A stretch of 64,000 nucleotides of DNA from Flavobacterium aquaticum (GCF_003259835.1 NZ_QLMI01000004.1:307983-371982); one strand, 5' to 3'. Positions 35,615-44,290 are shown, numbered from the stretch's first letter. A program made the numbers and translations. The notes: generated from the sequence alone by a model not told the origin.

Positions 35615-36118
35615 ATGGAATTCAAAGAAGCAAAAAATAAATTCGTACAAACCTGGGGAGCATTAGGTTCTCAATGGGGCATTAACAAAACCATGGCACA
35701 GATTCATGCGTTGTTGATGATTTCGCACGAACCGGTTTCTATGGAAGACATTATGGAAGAATTACAAATTTCACGCGGTAATGCATCGATGAATTTAAGA
35801 GCTTTAATGGACTGGGGCATCGTTTACAAAGAATACAAAGCAGGCGAAAGACGTGAATTTTTCACAGCGGAAAAAGATTTAGACGAATTGGCCGTAAAAA
35901 TTTCAAGAGAACGTAGCAAACGCGAAATCAAACCCGCTTTGAAAGTTTTAAAAGAAGTTTCCACAATGAAATCCGATGGTACAGAAGCTGAAAGACATTT
36001 TGTAGATCAAACCACAAAATTGTACGACTTCGTTTTAAAAGCCGATAATGTTTTGGATAAAATCACAGAATACAAAGACAATTGGTTGGCAAAATTGGTT
36101 ATTAAAATCATGAAATAA
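35615..36118 (+). CDS. GbsR/MarR-family transcriptional regulator
   Basis: 167 residues from the ATG at 35615 (a TTG at 35597 would lie inside the -7 box). Winged helix-turn-helix at about residues 25-90: KTMAQIHALLMISHEPVSME, ELQISRGNASMNLRALMDWG, then the wing VYKEYKAGERREFFTA. The C-terminal part is a helical dimer region. GbsR-type regulators act as repressors in choline/osmolyte and other genes; no such genes lie here. It precedes three small membrane-protein genes on the same strand (54-bp gap), which are its likely targets. Confidence 0.88.
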   Translation: MEFKEAKNKFVQTWGALGSQWGINKTMAQIHALLMISHEPVSMEDIMEELQISRGNASMNLRALMDWGIVYKEYKAGERREFFTAEKDLDELAVKISRERSKREIKPALKVLKEVSTMKSDGTEAERHFVDQTTKLYDFVLKADNVLDKITEYKDNWLAKLVIKIMK

Positions 36119-36172
36119 AAAAATTTAATCCAAACTTTCAATTATTTCTGAAAGTTTAAAATAATAGCTAAT

Positions 36173-36511
36173 GTGGAAAATTTAAAATTAACTAATTCAA
36201 TTGCACTAATAATTCCAATATTTCTTGCAGTTTTGGGAATTGTGGAACCAATCAGTTTATATTTTGCAGCATATTCAACAATGTTAACAGGTTTACTACA
36301 AATAATTGTTGGAATCTTTTTCTGGAAAAACCATAAAGAAAATATTCACATAAAAATATATTTTCTACTAGTAACCACATTTTTTAGTTTGTGGTATTAT
36401 AACGTAAACATAAACTATATCGATCAGCTAACTTGGATATTGCTTTTTACACCTTTGGTACTTTGTATCTATATTTCAGGAATCATTTACTCTCAAAAAG
36501 AAAAACCATGA
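36173..36511 (+). CDS. Small four-helix membrane protein, unknown function
   Basis: 112 residues with about four transmembrane helices (IALIIPIFLAVLGIV, YSTMLTGLLQIIVGIFFW, IYFLLVTTFFSLWYY, WILLFTPLVLCIYISGIIY). The start is GTG at 36173; an ATG two bases earlier is in a frame that stops after four codons. Its stop overlaps the next gene's ATG (ATGA), so translation is coupled. No family recognised. Confidence 0.65.
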   Translation: MENLKLTNSIALIIPIFLAVLGIVEPISLYFAAYSTMLTGLLQIIVGIFFWKNHKENIHIKIYFLLVTTFFSLWYYNVNINYIDQLTWILLFTPLVLCIYISGIIYSQKEKP

Positions 36512-36852
36512 ACCTCAACATCATCGCCTATCTAATTTATTTCAGCATCACAGGCATTATCATTGTAAAAGTTGGTAAAATCTGCTATCAAAATGGAAAT
36601 ATTTTCGTTTCGGAATTGATTCCAAATCATGAAGACTTGTGTCATAAAATAAATCAATTGCTTTTGGTGGGCTATTATTTATTAAACATTGGGTATTGTG
36701 CGATGACGATAATTTCTTGGGAACAAATTGAAAGTATCACACAACTCATCGAAGTGATTACCTCAAAATCGGCTTTCATCATTATTGCGATTGCCGTGAT
36801 GCATTACATCAACATTATTTTATTAAATAATTACATCAAAAAATTAATTTAA
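36508..36852 (+). CDS. Small membrane protein, paralogue of the next gene
   Basis: 114 residues from the ATG at 36508, which overlaps the preceding stop by 4 nt; the longer reading frame upstream belongs to a shadow. It has about three transmembrane helices. The central stretch NQLLLVGYYLLNIGYCAMTI aligns with NKLFETGFYLLNLGFALMIL of the next protein, and both share an ending with a hydrophobic helix and LN pair, so the two are paralogues. Function unknown. Confidence 0.65.
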   Translation: MNLNIIAYLIYFSITGIIIVKVGKICYQNGNIFVSELIPNHEDLCHKINQLLLVGYYLLNIGYCAMTIISWEQIESITQLIEVITSKSAFIIIAIAVMHYINIILLNNYIKKLI

Positions 36853-36863
36853 ACTCTCGTATT

Positions 36864-37250
36864 ATGGAAACTACAAAAATTTTAATCGGTTATGCAATTT
36901 ATCTTCCAATTGCTTTATTTTTAACCTACTATGTTTCAAAAACGCTTTTCAAAAACAGTAAAATTTATATTTTGGATATTTTTAAAGGTCGAGAAGAAAT
37001 TGCCAATGCCACTAACAAACTATTCGAAACCGGATTTTATTTACTGAATTTAGGTTTTGCGCTAATGATATTAGAAATGAATATGTATGATGATACTTAC
37101 CAAGTTTTAATTGAAAAACTGAGTTATAAAATCGGCGGATTTTCAATTTATTTGGGATTGATGCTGTTCTTAAACTTATATTTCTTCTTTAGAGGAAAAC
37201 GAAAAACAAGTCAAGCACAAGTAGAACAACAAATTGTGATTAATGGGTAA
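36864..37250 (+). CDS. Small membrane protein, paralogue of the preceding gene
   Basis: 128 residues with about three transmembrane helices (YAIYLPIALFLTYYV, FETGFYLLNLGFALMIL, FSIYLGLMLFLNLYFFF) and a charged Gln/Lys-rich cytoplasmic tail (RGKRKTSQAQVEQQ). A soluble loop between helices 1 and 2 (ILDIFKGREEIANATNK) matches the corresponding loop of the preceding protein. Last gene of the GbsR-linked cluster; ends 3 bp from the convergent UbiA-like gene. Confidence 0.68.
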   Translation: METTKILIGYAIYLPIALFLTYYVSKTLFKNSKIYILDIFKGREEIANATNKLFETGFYLLNLGFALMILEMNMYDDTYQVLIEKLSYKIGGFSIYLGLMLFLNLYFFFRGKRKTSQAQVEQQIVING

Positions 37251-37252
37251 AT

Positions 37253-38092
37253 TCACAATCCTGACAGGTTTTTGAAACCTGTCAGGATTAACACCAACCA
37301 CCACAAAATCGGAACACTTTCTAACCAAAAGGATGCGTAATATCGGGAACGATTTTCATTGGCAAAAAAGAGAAAAATTGCAATCGTTCCGCAAACCAAA
37401 AGTTTGAAAAAGAATGGTAAAAAATGTTGATTATTGGTATAGAAAAACTCTAAAAGCAGTAATAAAAACAATAATAGATAACCAAGTTTTTTCGTCAACT
37501 TCACTCCTATTTTCTGTGGAACAGTTTGTAAATGAATATCGTCGTGTTTCACATCTACTATATCAAACACTAAAACAATAGAGAATACTAATAAAAACCG
37601 TTGAAAAGCCATCAAAAGCACATCTCTAGAAAATGGAATTTCAGCTTCTACCAAAGGTAAAATCACCGTTACGCCTACCCAAGTAATTCCAACGATATAG
37701 ATTTTTACGCCTTTCCAATTTCGGGCATTTTGTTTGTTTGGAAAAAAGGGTAATGTGTATAAAAGTGTTAGTCCAAAAAAGATGAAAACATTTAGTTTTG
37801 TTGCCCAACTCAATTGCAAGAAAAAATAAAAACAAGCCAACAACGAAATAAAACTCAAAAAAACGATAGCCTTGAGTTCATTTTTGATTTCGGTTTTGTT
37901 TAACCTTGCGATGGCATCGTACTTCACAAAATTATAACCAACTACCGTTCCAAAAAAAGCAAAAAAAGCTACCGAGAAATCGCCTTCAACACCAAAGAAA
38001 TATTGCGTCATCGACACTAAAGCAAAAGCTGATAATGCCACATGCAAACTACTATTGATATAAAAATCGAGAATTTTCTTAAAAACCACCAT
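37253..38092 (-). CDS. UbiA-superfamily-like membrane protein
   Basis: 279 residues with about eight transmembrane helices. Two aspartate-containing motifs lie at UbiA-like places: YNFVKYDAIARL (N-x4-D) and VFDIVDVKHDD (DxxDxxxD). UbiA enzymes use these to bind Mg and a prenyl diphosphate. The first motif is shortened compared with the canonical NDxxDxxxD, so substrate and activity are uncertain. Not adjacent to quinone or heme A genes. The last codons (encoding about NLSGL) and the stop fall inside a perfect palindrome (37257-37289). Confidence 0.68.
   Translation of the reverse strand: MVVFKKILDFYINSSLHVALSAFALVSMTQYFFGVEGDFSVAFFAFFGTVVGYNFVKYDAIARLNKTEIKNELKAIVFLSFISLLACFYFFLQLSWATKLNVFIFFGLTLLYTLPFFPNKQNARNWKGVKIYIVGITWVGVTVILPLVEAEIPFSRDVLLMAFQRFLLVFSIVLVFDIVDVKHDDIHLQTVPQKIGVKLTKKLGYLLLFLLLLLEFFYTNNQHFLPFFFKLLVCGTIAIFLFFANENRSRYYASFWLESVPILWWLVLILTGFKNLSGL
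37257..37289. terminator. Perfect palindrome between convergent genes
   Basis: AATCCTGACAGGTTT-3 nt-AAACCTGTCAGGATT, a 15-bp perfect stem overlapping the 3' end of the minus-strand gene. It has short T/A runs only inside the arms. Elements with CCTGACAGGTTT arms are, from memory, found repeatedly between Flavobacterium genes, so it may be a dispersed repeat used as a terminator. Confidence 0.7.
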
Positions 38093-38189
38093 TCAACAAA
38101 ATTAATTAATCTGTTAATAAGACTTGAAATTAGTTGATAAAATCACAAAATTTCACATTTTAAAAACAAAAAATTACAAGATTAATAAT

Positions 38190-38197
38190 TACTTTTG
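38190..38197 (+). promoter_or_regulatory. -7 promoter box of gcvP
   Basis: TACTTTTG matches TAnnTTTG, 45 nt before the ATG at 38243; -33 element not clear. Confidence 0.35.
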
Positions 38198-38242
38198 TTG
38201 TCCAAAACAACACATAATAACATACATACACATTTTTAATAA

Positions 38243-41086
38243 ATGAGAACAGATGCATTCGCTTTGAGACATTTAGGGCCACGTGAAAGTGACTTAAATC
38301 ACATGTTTAAAACGGTTGGTGTAGAATCTTTAGACCAATTAATTTTCGAAACAATTCCAGATGATATTCGTTTAAAAAACGACTTAAATTTAGACGCTCC
38401 TATGACAGAGTATGAGTATTTAACTCACATTCAAGAATTAGGAAAGAAAAATAAAGTATTCAAATCATACATTGGTTTAGGATATCACCCAGCAATCGTT
38501 CCGGCGGTTATTCAAAGAAATATTTTTGAAAACCCAGGATGGTACACAGCTTACACTCCTTATCAAGCCGAAATTGCGCAAGGTCGTTTAGAAGCGATTT
38601 TGAATTTCCAAACTACCGTTATCGAGTTAACCGGAATGGAAATCGCAAATGCATCGTTACTTGATGAAGGAACAGCTGCTGCAGAAGCAATGGCATTGTT
38701 ATTCGATGTAAGAACACGCGATCAAAAGAAAAATAATGTATCTAAATTCTTCGTTTCAGAAGAAATTTTACCACAAACATTATCTGTTTTACAAACACGT
38801 TCTACCCCATTAAATATTGAATTAGTAGTTGGAAATCACGAAACATTTGATTTCTCAACTGATTTCTTTGGTGCGATTTTACAATATCCAGGAAAATATG
38901 GTCAAGTTTATGACTATGCTGGATTTATCGCAAAAGCTGCAGAAAACGAAATCAAAGTAGCAGTTGCTGCTGATATATTATCGTTAGCAAAATTAACTTC
39001 TCCTGGTGAAATGGGAGCTGCAGTTGTTGTAGGAACTACGCAACGTTTTGGTATTCCAATGGGTTATGGTGGACCACACGCTGGTTATTTCGCAACGAAA
39101 GAAGAATACAAACGTTCGATGCCAGGAAGAATCATCGGTGTTTCTATCGATGCAAACGGAAACCGTGCGTTACGTATGGCATTAGGAACTCGTGAGCAAC
39201 ATATCAAACGTGAAAAAGCGACTTCAAACATCTGTACTGCACAAGTTTTATTAGCGGTTATGGCTGGAATGTATGCGGTGTATCACGGACCAAAAGGTTT
39301 ACAATATATTGCTGATAAAGTTCATGCTTCTGCTGTTACTACTGCTGACGCTTTAAATAAATTAGGAGTTTACCAAACAAACTCTGCTTTCTTCGATACG
39401 ATTTTAGTAAAAGCCGATGCTGCTAAAGTAAAAGCGATTGCTGAGAAACACGAAGTAAACTTCTTCTATCCAGATGCTGAAACGATCTCGATTTCTTTTA
39501 ACGAAACAACTTCTGTAAATGATATCAATCAAATTATTGCAATTTTTGCTGAAGCTACTGGAAAAGATGCATTTACAGTAAATCAATTAGCAAATGAAGT
39601 AATGGTTCCTGAAAATTTAGTAAGAAAATCAACTTTCTTACAATATGATGTTTTCAATAACCATCATTCAGAATCGCAATTGATGCGTTATATCAAAAAA
39701 TTAGAGCGTAAAGATTTATCGTTGAATCACTCGATGATTTCGTTAGGTTCTTGTACGATGAAATTAAATGCTGCTGCTGAAATGTTGCCTTTATCTATGG
39801 CTAACTGGAATAGCATTCACCCTTTTGCTCCAGTTGAACAAGCAGAAGGTTACCAAATCATGTTAAAAAAACTAGAGCAACAATTGAATGTCGTAACAGG
39901 TTTCCAAGGAACAACGTTACAACCAAATTCAGGAGCTCAAGGTGAATATGCAGGTTTGATGGCTATTCGTGCTTATCATTTATCAAGAGGCGATAACCAC
40001 AGAAATGTGTGTTTAATTCCTGCTTCTGCTCACGGAACTAATCCAGCTTCTGCTGCTATGGCAGGAATGGAAATCATCGTAACTAAAACCATGGATAATG
40101 GAAATATCGATGTGGAAGATTTAAGAGCAAAAGCTATCCAACACAAAGATAATTTATCATGTTTAATGGTTACTTATCCGTCAACTCACGGAGTTTTTGA
40201 AAGTGCTATTATCGAAATCACAAATATCATCCACGAAAATGGAGGATTAGTATATATGGATGGTGCAAATATGAATGCACAAGTTGGATTAACGAATCCT
40301 GCTACTATTGGTGCTGATGTTTGTCACTTAAACTTACACAAAACATTCGCTATTCCACACGGTGGTGGTGGACCTGGTGTTGGGCCAATTTGTGTGAACG
40401 AAAAATTAGTTCCATTCTTACCAACGAATCCAGTTATTCCAACAGGAGGAAGTCAAGCAATTACAGCGATTTCTTCTGCGCCCTATGGTTCGGCTTTAGT
40501 TTGTTTGATTTCTTATGGCTATATTACAATGTTAGGTGCTGAAGGCTTAACAAACGCTACTAAATATGCTATCTTAAATGCAAATTATATGAAAGCGCGT
40601 TTAGAAGCACATTATCCAGTTTTATATTCTGGAGAAATGGGAAGAGCGGCTCACGAAATGATTTTAGATTGTAGAGCTTTCGAAGAAAAAGGAATCAAAG
40701 TAACGGATATTGCAAAACGTTTAATGGATTACGGTTTCCATGCACCAACCGTTTCTTTCCCAGTAGCTGGAACGTTAATGATTGAACCAACTGAATCAGA
40801 AGATTTAGCAGAATTAGATCGTTTTTGTGATGCCATGATTTCTATTCGTAAAGAAATTGAAGCTTCATCAAAAGATGATGCCAATAATATTTTAAGAAAT
40901 GCACCTCATACATTAGCAATGGTTACAGCTAACGAATGGGTTTTCCCTTACACAAGAGAACAAGCGGCGTTTGCATTAGATTATATTGCTGAGAATAAAT
41001 TCTGGCCAACGGTTCGTCGTGTTGATGAAGCGTATGGAGATAGAAATTTAGTTTGTTCTTGTGCACCAATTGAGGCTTACATGTAA
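38243..41086 (+). CDS. gcvP: Glycine dehydrogenase (decarboxylating), P protein, single chain
   Basis: 947 residues: both halves that are separate subunits in some bacteria are fused here. It starts MRTDAFALRHLGPRE, as in the family. The PLP-binding lysine is Lys700 in LHKTFAIPHGGGGPGVGP; the N-terminal half carries the matching TGMEIANASLLDEGTAAAEA. It decarboxylates glycine and passes the aminomethyl group to the H protein (gcvH is not in this window). Followed by a terminator. Confidence 0.97.
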   Translation: MRTDAFALRHLGPRESDLNHMFKTVGVESLDQLIFETIPDDIRLKNDLNLDAPMTEYEYLTHIQELGKKNKVFKSYIGLGYHPAIVPAVIQRNIFENPGWYTAYTPYQAEIAQGRLEAILNFQTTVIELTGMEIANASLLDEGTAAAEAMALLFDVRTRDQKKNNVSKFFVSEEILPQTLSVLQTRSTPLNIELVVGNHETFDFSTDFFGAILQYPGKYGQVYDYAGFIAKAAENEIKVAVAADILSLAKLTSPGEMGAAVVVGTTQRFGIPMGYGGPHAGYFATKEEYKRSMPGRIIGVSIDANGNRALRMALGTREQHIKREKATSNICTAQVLLAVMAGMYAVYHGPKGLQYIADKVHASAVTTADALNKLGVYQTNSAFFDTILVKADAAKVKAIAEKHEVNFFYPDAETISISFNETTSVNDINQIIAIFAEATGKDAFTVNQLANEVMVPENLVRKSTFLQYDVFNNHHSESQLMRYIKKLERKDLSLNHSMISLGSCTMKLNAAAEMLPLSMANWNSIHPFAPVEQAEGYQIMLKKLEQQLNVVTGFQGTTLQPNSGAQGEYAGLMAIRAYHLSRGDNHRNVCLIPASAHGTNPASAAMAGMEIIVTKTMDNGNIDVEDLRAKAIQHKDNLSCLMVTYPSTHGVFESAIIEITNIIHENGGLVYMDGANMNAQVGLTNPATIGADVCHLNLHKTFAIPHGGGGPGVGPICVNEKLVPFLPTNPVIPTGGSQAITAISSAPYGSALVCLISYGYITMLGAEGLTNATKYAILNANYMKARLEAHYPVLYSGEMGRAAHEMILDCRAFEEKGIKVTDIAKRLMDYGFHAPTVSFPVAGTLMIEPTESEDLAELDRFCDAMISIRKEIEASSKDDANNILRNAPHTLAMVTANEWVFPYTREQAAFALDYIAENKFWPTVRRVDEAYGDRNLVCSCAPIEAYM

Positions 41087-41128
41087 TTCAAAGTACGAGG
41101 TGCGAAATTAAAAGTACAAAGTAATAAA
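41087..41128 (+). repeat. Degenerate phrase repeat after gcvP (AAGTAC(G/A)AAG)
   Basis: CAAAGTACGAGGTGCGAAAT then AAAAGTACAAAGTA: near-direct repeats directly after the stop, before the terminator. Confidence 0.45.
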
Positions 41129-41130
41129 TC

Positions 41131-41164
41131 AAAAAGGCTCAAATTAAAAACTTGAGCCTTTTTT
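41131..41164 (+). terminator. Intrinsic terminator of gcvP
   Basis: AAAAAGGCTCAA-9 nt-TTGAGCCTTTTT with a T-run. Confidence 0.87.
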
Positions 41165-41177
41165 AATAAATTATAAG

Positions 41178-41549
41178 ATGAATGATATTGAAACGCGTGA
41201 AGATATTCTATTAATCATGCGAAAATTTTACGATAAACTTTTAGCTGATGAATCGATTAATTTTTTCTTTACAAAAGTAACTACGGTTGACCAACATTTG
41301 GAAGCACATTTTGAAATATTAGCTACTTTTTGGGAACAATCTTTATTCTTAAAAGGAGGTTATTACAACAATATGTTTTCTATTCATAAAGACGTTCATG
41401 ATAAGCATGCTTTCAAAAAAGAACATTTCGATACTTGGTTAACCCATTTTAATTCTACAATTGATGAGCATTTCGCAGGAAAATATGCTGAACAAATGAA
41501 AACACAAGCACTGAGTATGGCAACGATTATGCAGATTAAATTCAATTAA
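41178..41549 (+). CDS. Group III truncated hemoglobin-like protein
   Basis: 123 residues. The layout fits group III truncated globins: N-terminal helix with FYDKLLADESINFFF, then TTVDQHLEAHFEILATFWEQSLF, then HKDVHDKHAFKKEHFDTWLTHF where the proximal His should lie, and a final helix. These proteins bind heme and O2, NO or peroxide; physiological role is usually unknown. It follows the gcvP terminator, so it is a separate unit. Confidence 0.85.
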   Translation: MNDIETREDILLIMRKFYDKLLADESINFFFTKVTTVDQHLEAHFEILATFWEQSLFLKGGYYNNMFSIHKDVHDKHAFKKEHFDTWLTHFNSTIDEHFAGKYAEQMKTQALSMATIMQIKFN

Positions 41550-41683
41550 ATGCCATTAAAAAGTTGATTTTCATATTTTTTTAAGTTTAAAATGATGATT
41601 TAATAATTGCACCAAATAAAACATCCATTTTGGCTTTATGTTAAGAAATAATTAATAATTTCGTTATACTAACAATACGTATT

Positions 41684-42742
41684 ATGAATATTAAAATAAC
41701 AGGTTCAGGAAGTTATATTCCAACTAAAAAAGTTACGAATTCTGATTTTGCTCAACACGATTTTTTGAACGAAGACGGCACTGCTTTTAATATGACAAAT
41801 GATATTATTGCAGAAAAATTTGTTGAAATTACAGGAATCATAGAAAGACGCTATGCAGCTGATGACATGGTAAACTCTGATATGGCTGTAATTGCATCAA
41901 AAAAAGCTATTGAAAAATCAGGCATTGATCCTGAAACATTAGATTACATTATTTTTGCTCACAATTACGGAGATATTCAAATAAACACCATTCAATCGGA
42001 CACTGTTCCTAGTTTAGCCACTCGTGTTAAATATGGATTACAAATTAAAAACCCAAAATGCGTTGCTTACGACGTGCTTTTTGGTTGTCCTGGTTGGATA
42101 GAAGCCGTTATTCAAGCACAAGCATTTATTAAAGCTGGAATGGCTAAAAAATGTTTAGTGATTGGCTCTGAAACGTTGTCACGCGTTGTAGACAGACACG
42201 ACCGAGATAGCATGATTTATTCAGATGGTGCAGGCGCAACAATCATTGAAGCTACTGATGATGAAGGCGGAATTTTAGCTCACGAATCGGCTACTTTTTC
42301 TTTTGATGAATCTAAGTTTTTATATTTTGGAAACTCTTTTAGTAAAGAAGAAGACCCAAATATTCGCTATATCAAAATGTATGGTAGAAAAATTTATGAA
42401 TTTGCCTTATCTAATGTCCCAAAAGCAATGGCATCTTGCTTAGAAAAAAGCGGAATTGCTATAACGGATGTAAAGAAAATCCTAATTCATCAAGCAAATG
42501 AAAAAATGGATGAAGCCATCATTAATCGTTTTTACAAATTGTACAAAATGGAAACTCCAGAAGGAATTATGCCAATGAGTATTCATAAATTAGGAAATTC
42601 AAGCGTTGCAACGGTTCCAACCTTATATGATTTAATTGTAAACGGAGAATTAGAAGGACAAAATTTAAACAAAGGCGATGTTATTATTTTTGCTTCTGTT
42701 GGTGCCGGAATGAATATTAATGCAATTGTTTACAAGATGTAA
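41684..42742 (+). CDS. Beta-ketoacyl-ACP synthase III-like enzyme
   Basis: 352 residues, thiolase fold. The KAS III triad is complete: Cys135 (VLFGCPGWIEA), His269 (ILIHQANEKMDEAI) and Asn305 (LGNSSVATVPT). KAS III starts fatty-acid or specialised polyketide chains by condensing an acyl-CoA with malonyl-ACP. There is no acpP, fabD or plsX next to it, and it is longer than a housekeeping FabH (about 317-335), so it may be a second paralogue, perhaps for branched-chain primers or flexirubin-type products. That role is inference. Confidence 0.87.
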   Translation: MNIKITGSGSYIPTKKVTNSDFAQHDFLNEDGTAFNMTNDIIAEKFVEITGIIERRYAADDMVNSDMAVIASKKAIEKSGIDPETLDYIIFAHNYGDIQINTIQSDTVPSLATRVKYGLQIKNPKCVAYDVLFGCPGWIEAVIQAQAFIKAGMAKKCLVIGSETLSRVVDRHDRDSMIYSDGAGATIIEATDDEGGILAHESATFSFDESKFLYFGNSFSKEEDPNIRYIKMYGRKIYEFALSNVPKAMASCLEKSGIAITDVKKILIHQANEKMDEAIINRFYKLYKMETPEGIMPMSIHKLGNSSVATVPTLYDLIVNGELEGQNLNKGDVIIFASVGAGMNINAIVYKM

Positions 42743-42750
42743 TCTTTTTT

Positions 42751-42826
42751 GTTTCAGGTTTAAAGTTTCAGGTTAAATTGCTAATTTTACAAACTGTTTC
42801 CAACTTGAAACCTGAAACTTGAAACA
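42751..42826 (+). repeat. Degenerate phrase repeat with inverted arms (GTTTCAGGTT/AACCTGAAAC)
   Basis: GTTTCAGGTTTAAAGTTTCA is followed by CAACTTGAAACCTGAAACTT; the arms 42763-42774 and 42809-42820 form a 12-bp perfect stem with a 34-nt loop. Confidence 0.55.
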
Positions 42827-42835
42827 AACTTTATA

Positions 42836-43369
42836 ATGTACGAAAAAACATATCCGAGTAAAAGATTCAACATCACTTTAGATTTTCTAAAAAAACACAT
42901 CAAAACTTCTGAAACCATTTTTGACTTAGGTGTTCCAAATCCTTTTTCAAAAATTATGGCAGATAATGGTTATACTGTTATCAACACAAAAGGTGAAGAC
43001 ATTGACAACAATCAATCGGCGCTTCAAACTGAAAACTACGATGTGTTTACAGGTTTTGAAATTTTCGAACATTTACTAAATCCTTACACAGTTTTACAAA
43101 ACGTAAAAGCGGATAAAATTTTAATTTCGATTCCATTACGTTTATGGTTTTCACCAGCTTATAGAAGTAAAACCGATATGTGGGACAGACATTATCACGA
43201 ATTTGAAGATTGGCAATTGGATTGGCTACTTGAAAAAGCAGGCTTTAAAATTGTAGACCGAGTGAAATTTACACATCCAGTTAAGAAATTAGGTTTTAGA
43301 CCATTGTTGAGATGGTTTACTCCGAGATATTATTTGGTTTACGCCGAAAGAGTGAAAAGTGACAAGTAA
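42836..43369 (+). CDS. Class I SAM-dependent methyltransferase-like protein
   Basis: 177 residues. SAM-fold pattern: SETIFDLGVPNPFSKIMADNG (motif I region), VINTKGEDIDNN (after beta2), YDVFTGFEIFEHLLNPYTVL (motif like Methyltransf_11/23), then WDRHYHEFEDWQLDWLLEKAGFKIV. The glycine-rich loop is degenerate (DLGVPNP in place of E/DxGxGxG). It is short for the family. Sits 3 bp before a glycosyltransferase gene, so both may modify a glycan or lipid. Confidence 0.72.
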   Translation: MYEKTYPSKRFNITLDFLKKHIKTSETIFDLGVPNPFSKIMADNGYTVINTKGEDIDNNQSALQTENYDVFTGFEIFEHLLNPYTVLQNVKADKILISIPLRLWFSPAYRSKTDMWDRHYHEFEDWQLDWLLEKAGFKIVDRVKFTHPVKKLGFRPLLRWFTPRYYLVYAERVKSDK

Positions 43370-43384
43370 AAAGTGATAAGTCAA

Positions 43385-44233
43385 ATGAAATATTACGTTA
43401 TCATTCCAGCTTACAACGAAGAAGCTTTTATGAGCTTAACTTTGCAATCGTTAGTAGAACAAACTGTTTTACCAACAAAAATTGTAATAGTGAATGATAA
43501 TTCAACTGATAAAACTCCGGAAATTGTTTCTGAATTTGCTTCCAAACACCCATTTATCACTTTAGTGAATAAAAAATCGGATGCTATTCATTTACCTGGA
43601 AGTAAAGTGATTCAAGCCTTTCATGAAGGAGAAAAACACATCGACGACAATTACGATATCATTGTAAAAGTAGATGCTGATTTGATTTTTCCAAAAAACT
43701 ACTTTGAAATCATCATCAAACATTTCCAATCGGATGAACGAATTGGAATGGCTGGAGGATTTTGTTACATCGATAAAAATGGAAATTGGGTTTTAGAAAA
43801 TCTTACAGATAAAGACCATATTCGTGGAGCCTTAAAAGCCTATCGAAAAGAAACCTTCAAACAAATCGGTGGATTAAAACCGCAAATGGGTTGGGATACC
43901 GTTGACGAATTACTTTGTAAATTCTACCATTGGAAAGTTGTAACCGATGAAAGTTTACACGTAAAACATCTAAAACCTACGGGTGCGAGCTACAACCAAG
44001 CGGCAAGATTCAAACAAGGAGAAGCTTTCTATACGTTAGGCTACGGATTTTTAATCACATCCGTTGCTTCTTTAAAATTAGCCATGCGAAAAGGAAAACC
44101 TTCATTATTCTTAGATTATATCAAAGGTTTTTGGAAAGCCAAAAGAGAAAACAAAACCATGCTGGTTACACCTGAACAAGCTAAATTTGTTAGAAAATAT
44201 CGTTGGAAGAAGATGAAAGAGAAATTGTTTTAA
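43385..44233 (+). CDS. GT-A (family 2) glycosyltransferase
   Basis: 282 residues from the ATG at 43385; a GTG at 43373 would add four residues encoded by a degenerate repeat. The N-terminal YVIIPAYNEEAFM, VVNDNST-type strand (IVIVNDNSTDKTPE), and DADLIFPKNYFEI (metal-binding DxD-like) define the GT2 fold. WDTVDELL is the likely catalytic-base region. No transmembrane helices. With the adjacent methyltransferase it probably acts on surface glycan or glycolipid; acceptor unknown. Confidence 0.85.
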   Translation: MKYYVIIPAYNEEAFMSLTLQSLVEQTVLPTKIVIVNDNSTDKTPEIVSEFASKHPFITLVNKKSDAIHLPGSKVIQAFHEGEKHIDDNYDIIVKVDADLIFPKNYFEIIIKHFQSDERIGMAGGFCYIDKNGNWVLENLTDKDHIRGALKAYRKETFKQIGGLKPQMGWDTVDELLCKFYHWKVVTDESLHVKHLKPTGASYNQAARFKQGEAFYTLGYGFLITSVASLKLAMRKGKPSLFLDYIKGFWKAKRENKTMLVTPEQAKFVRKYRWKKMKEKLF

Positions 44234-44290
44234 TCTTTTCCATAAAAATATAGTATTTTTACTGCTTACTAGAAACTGAACACTATCAAA

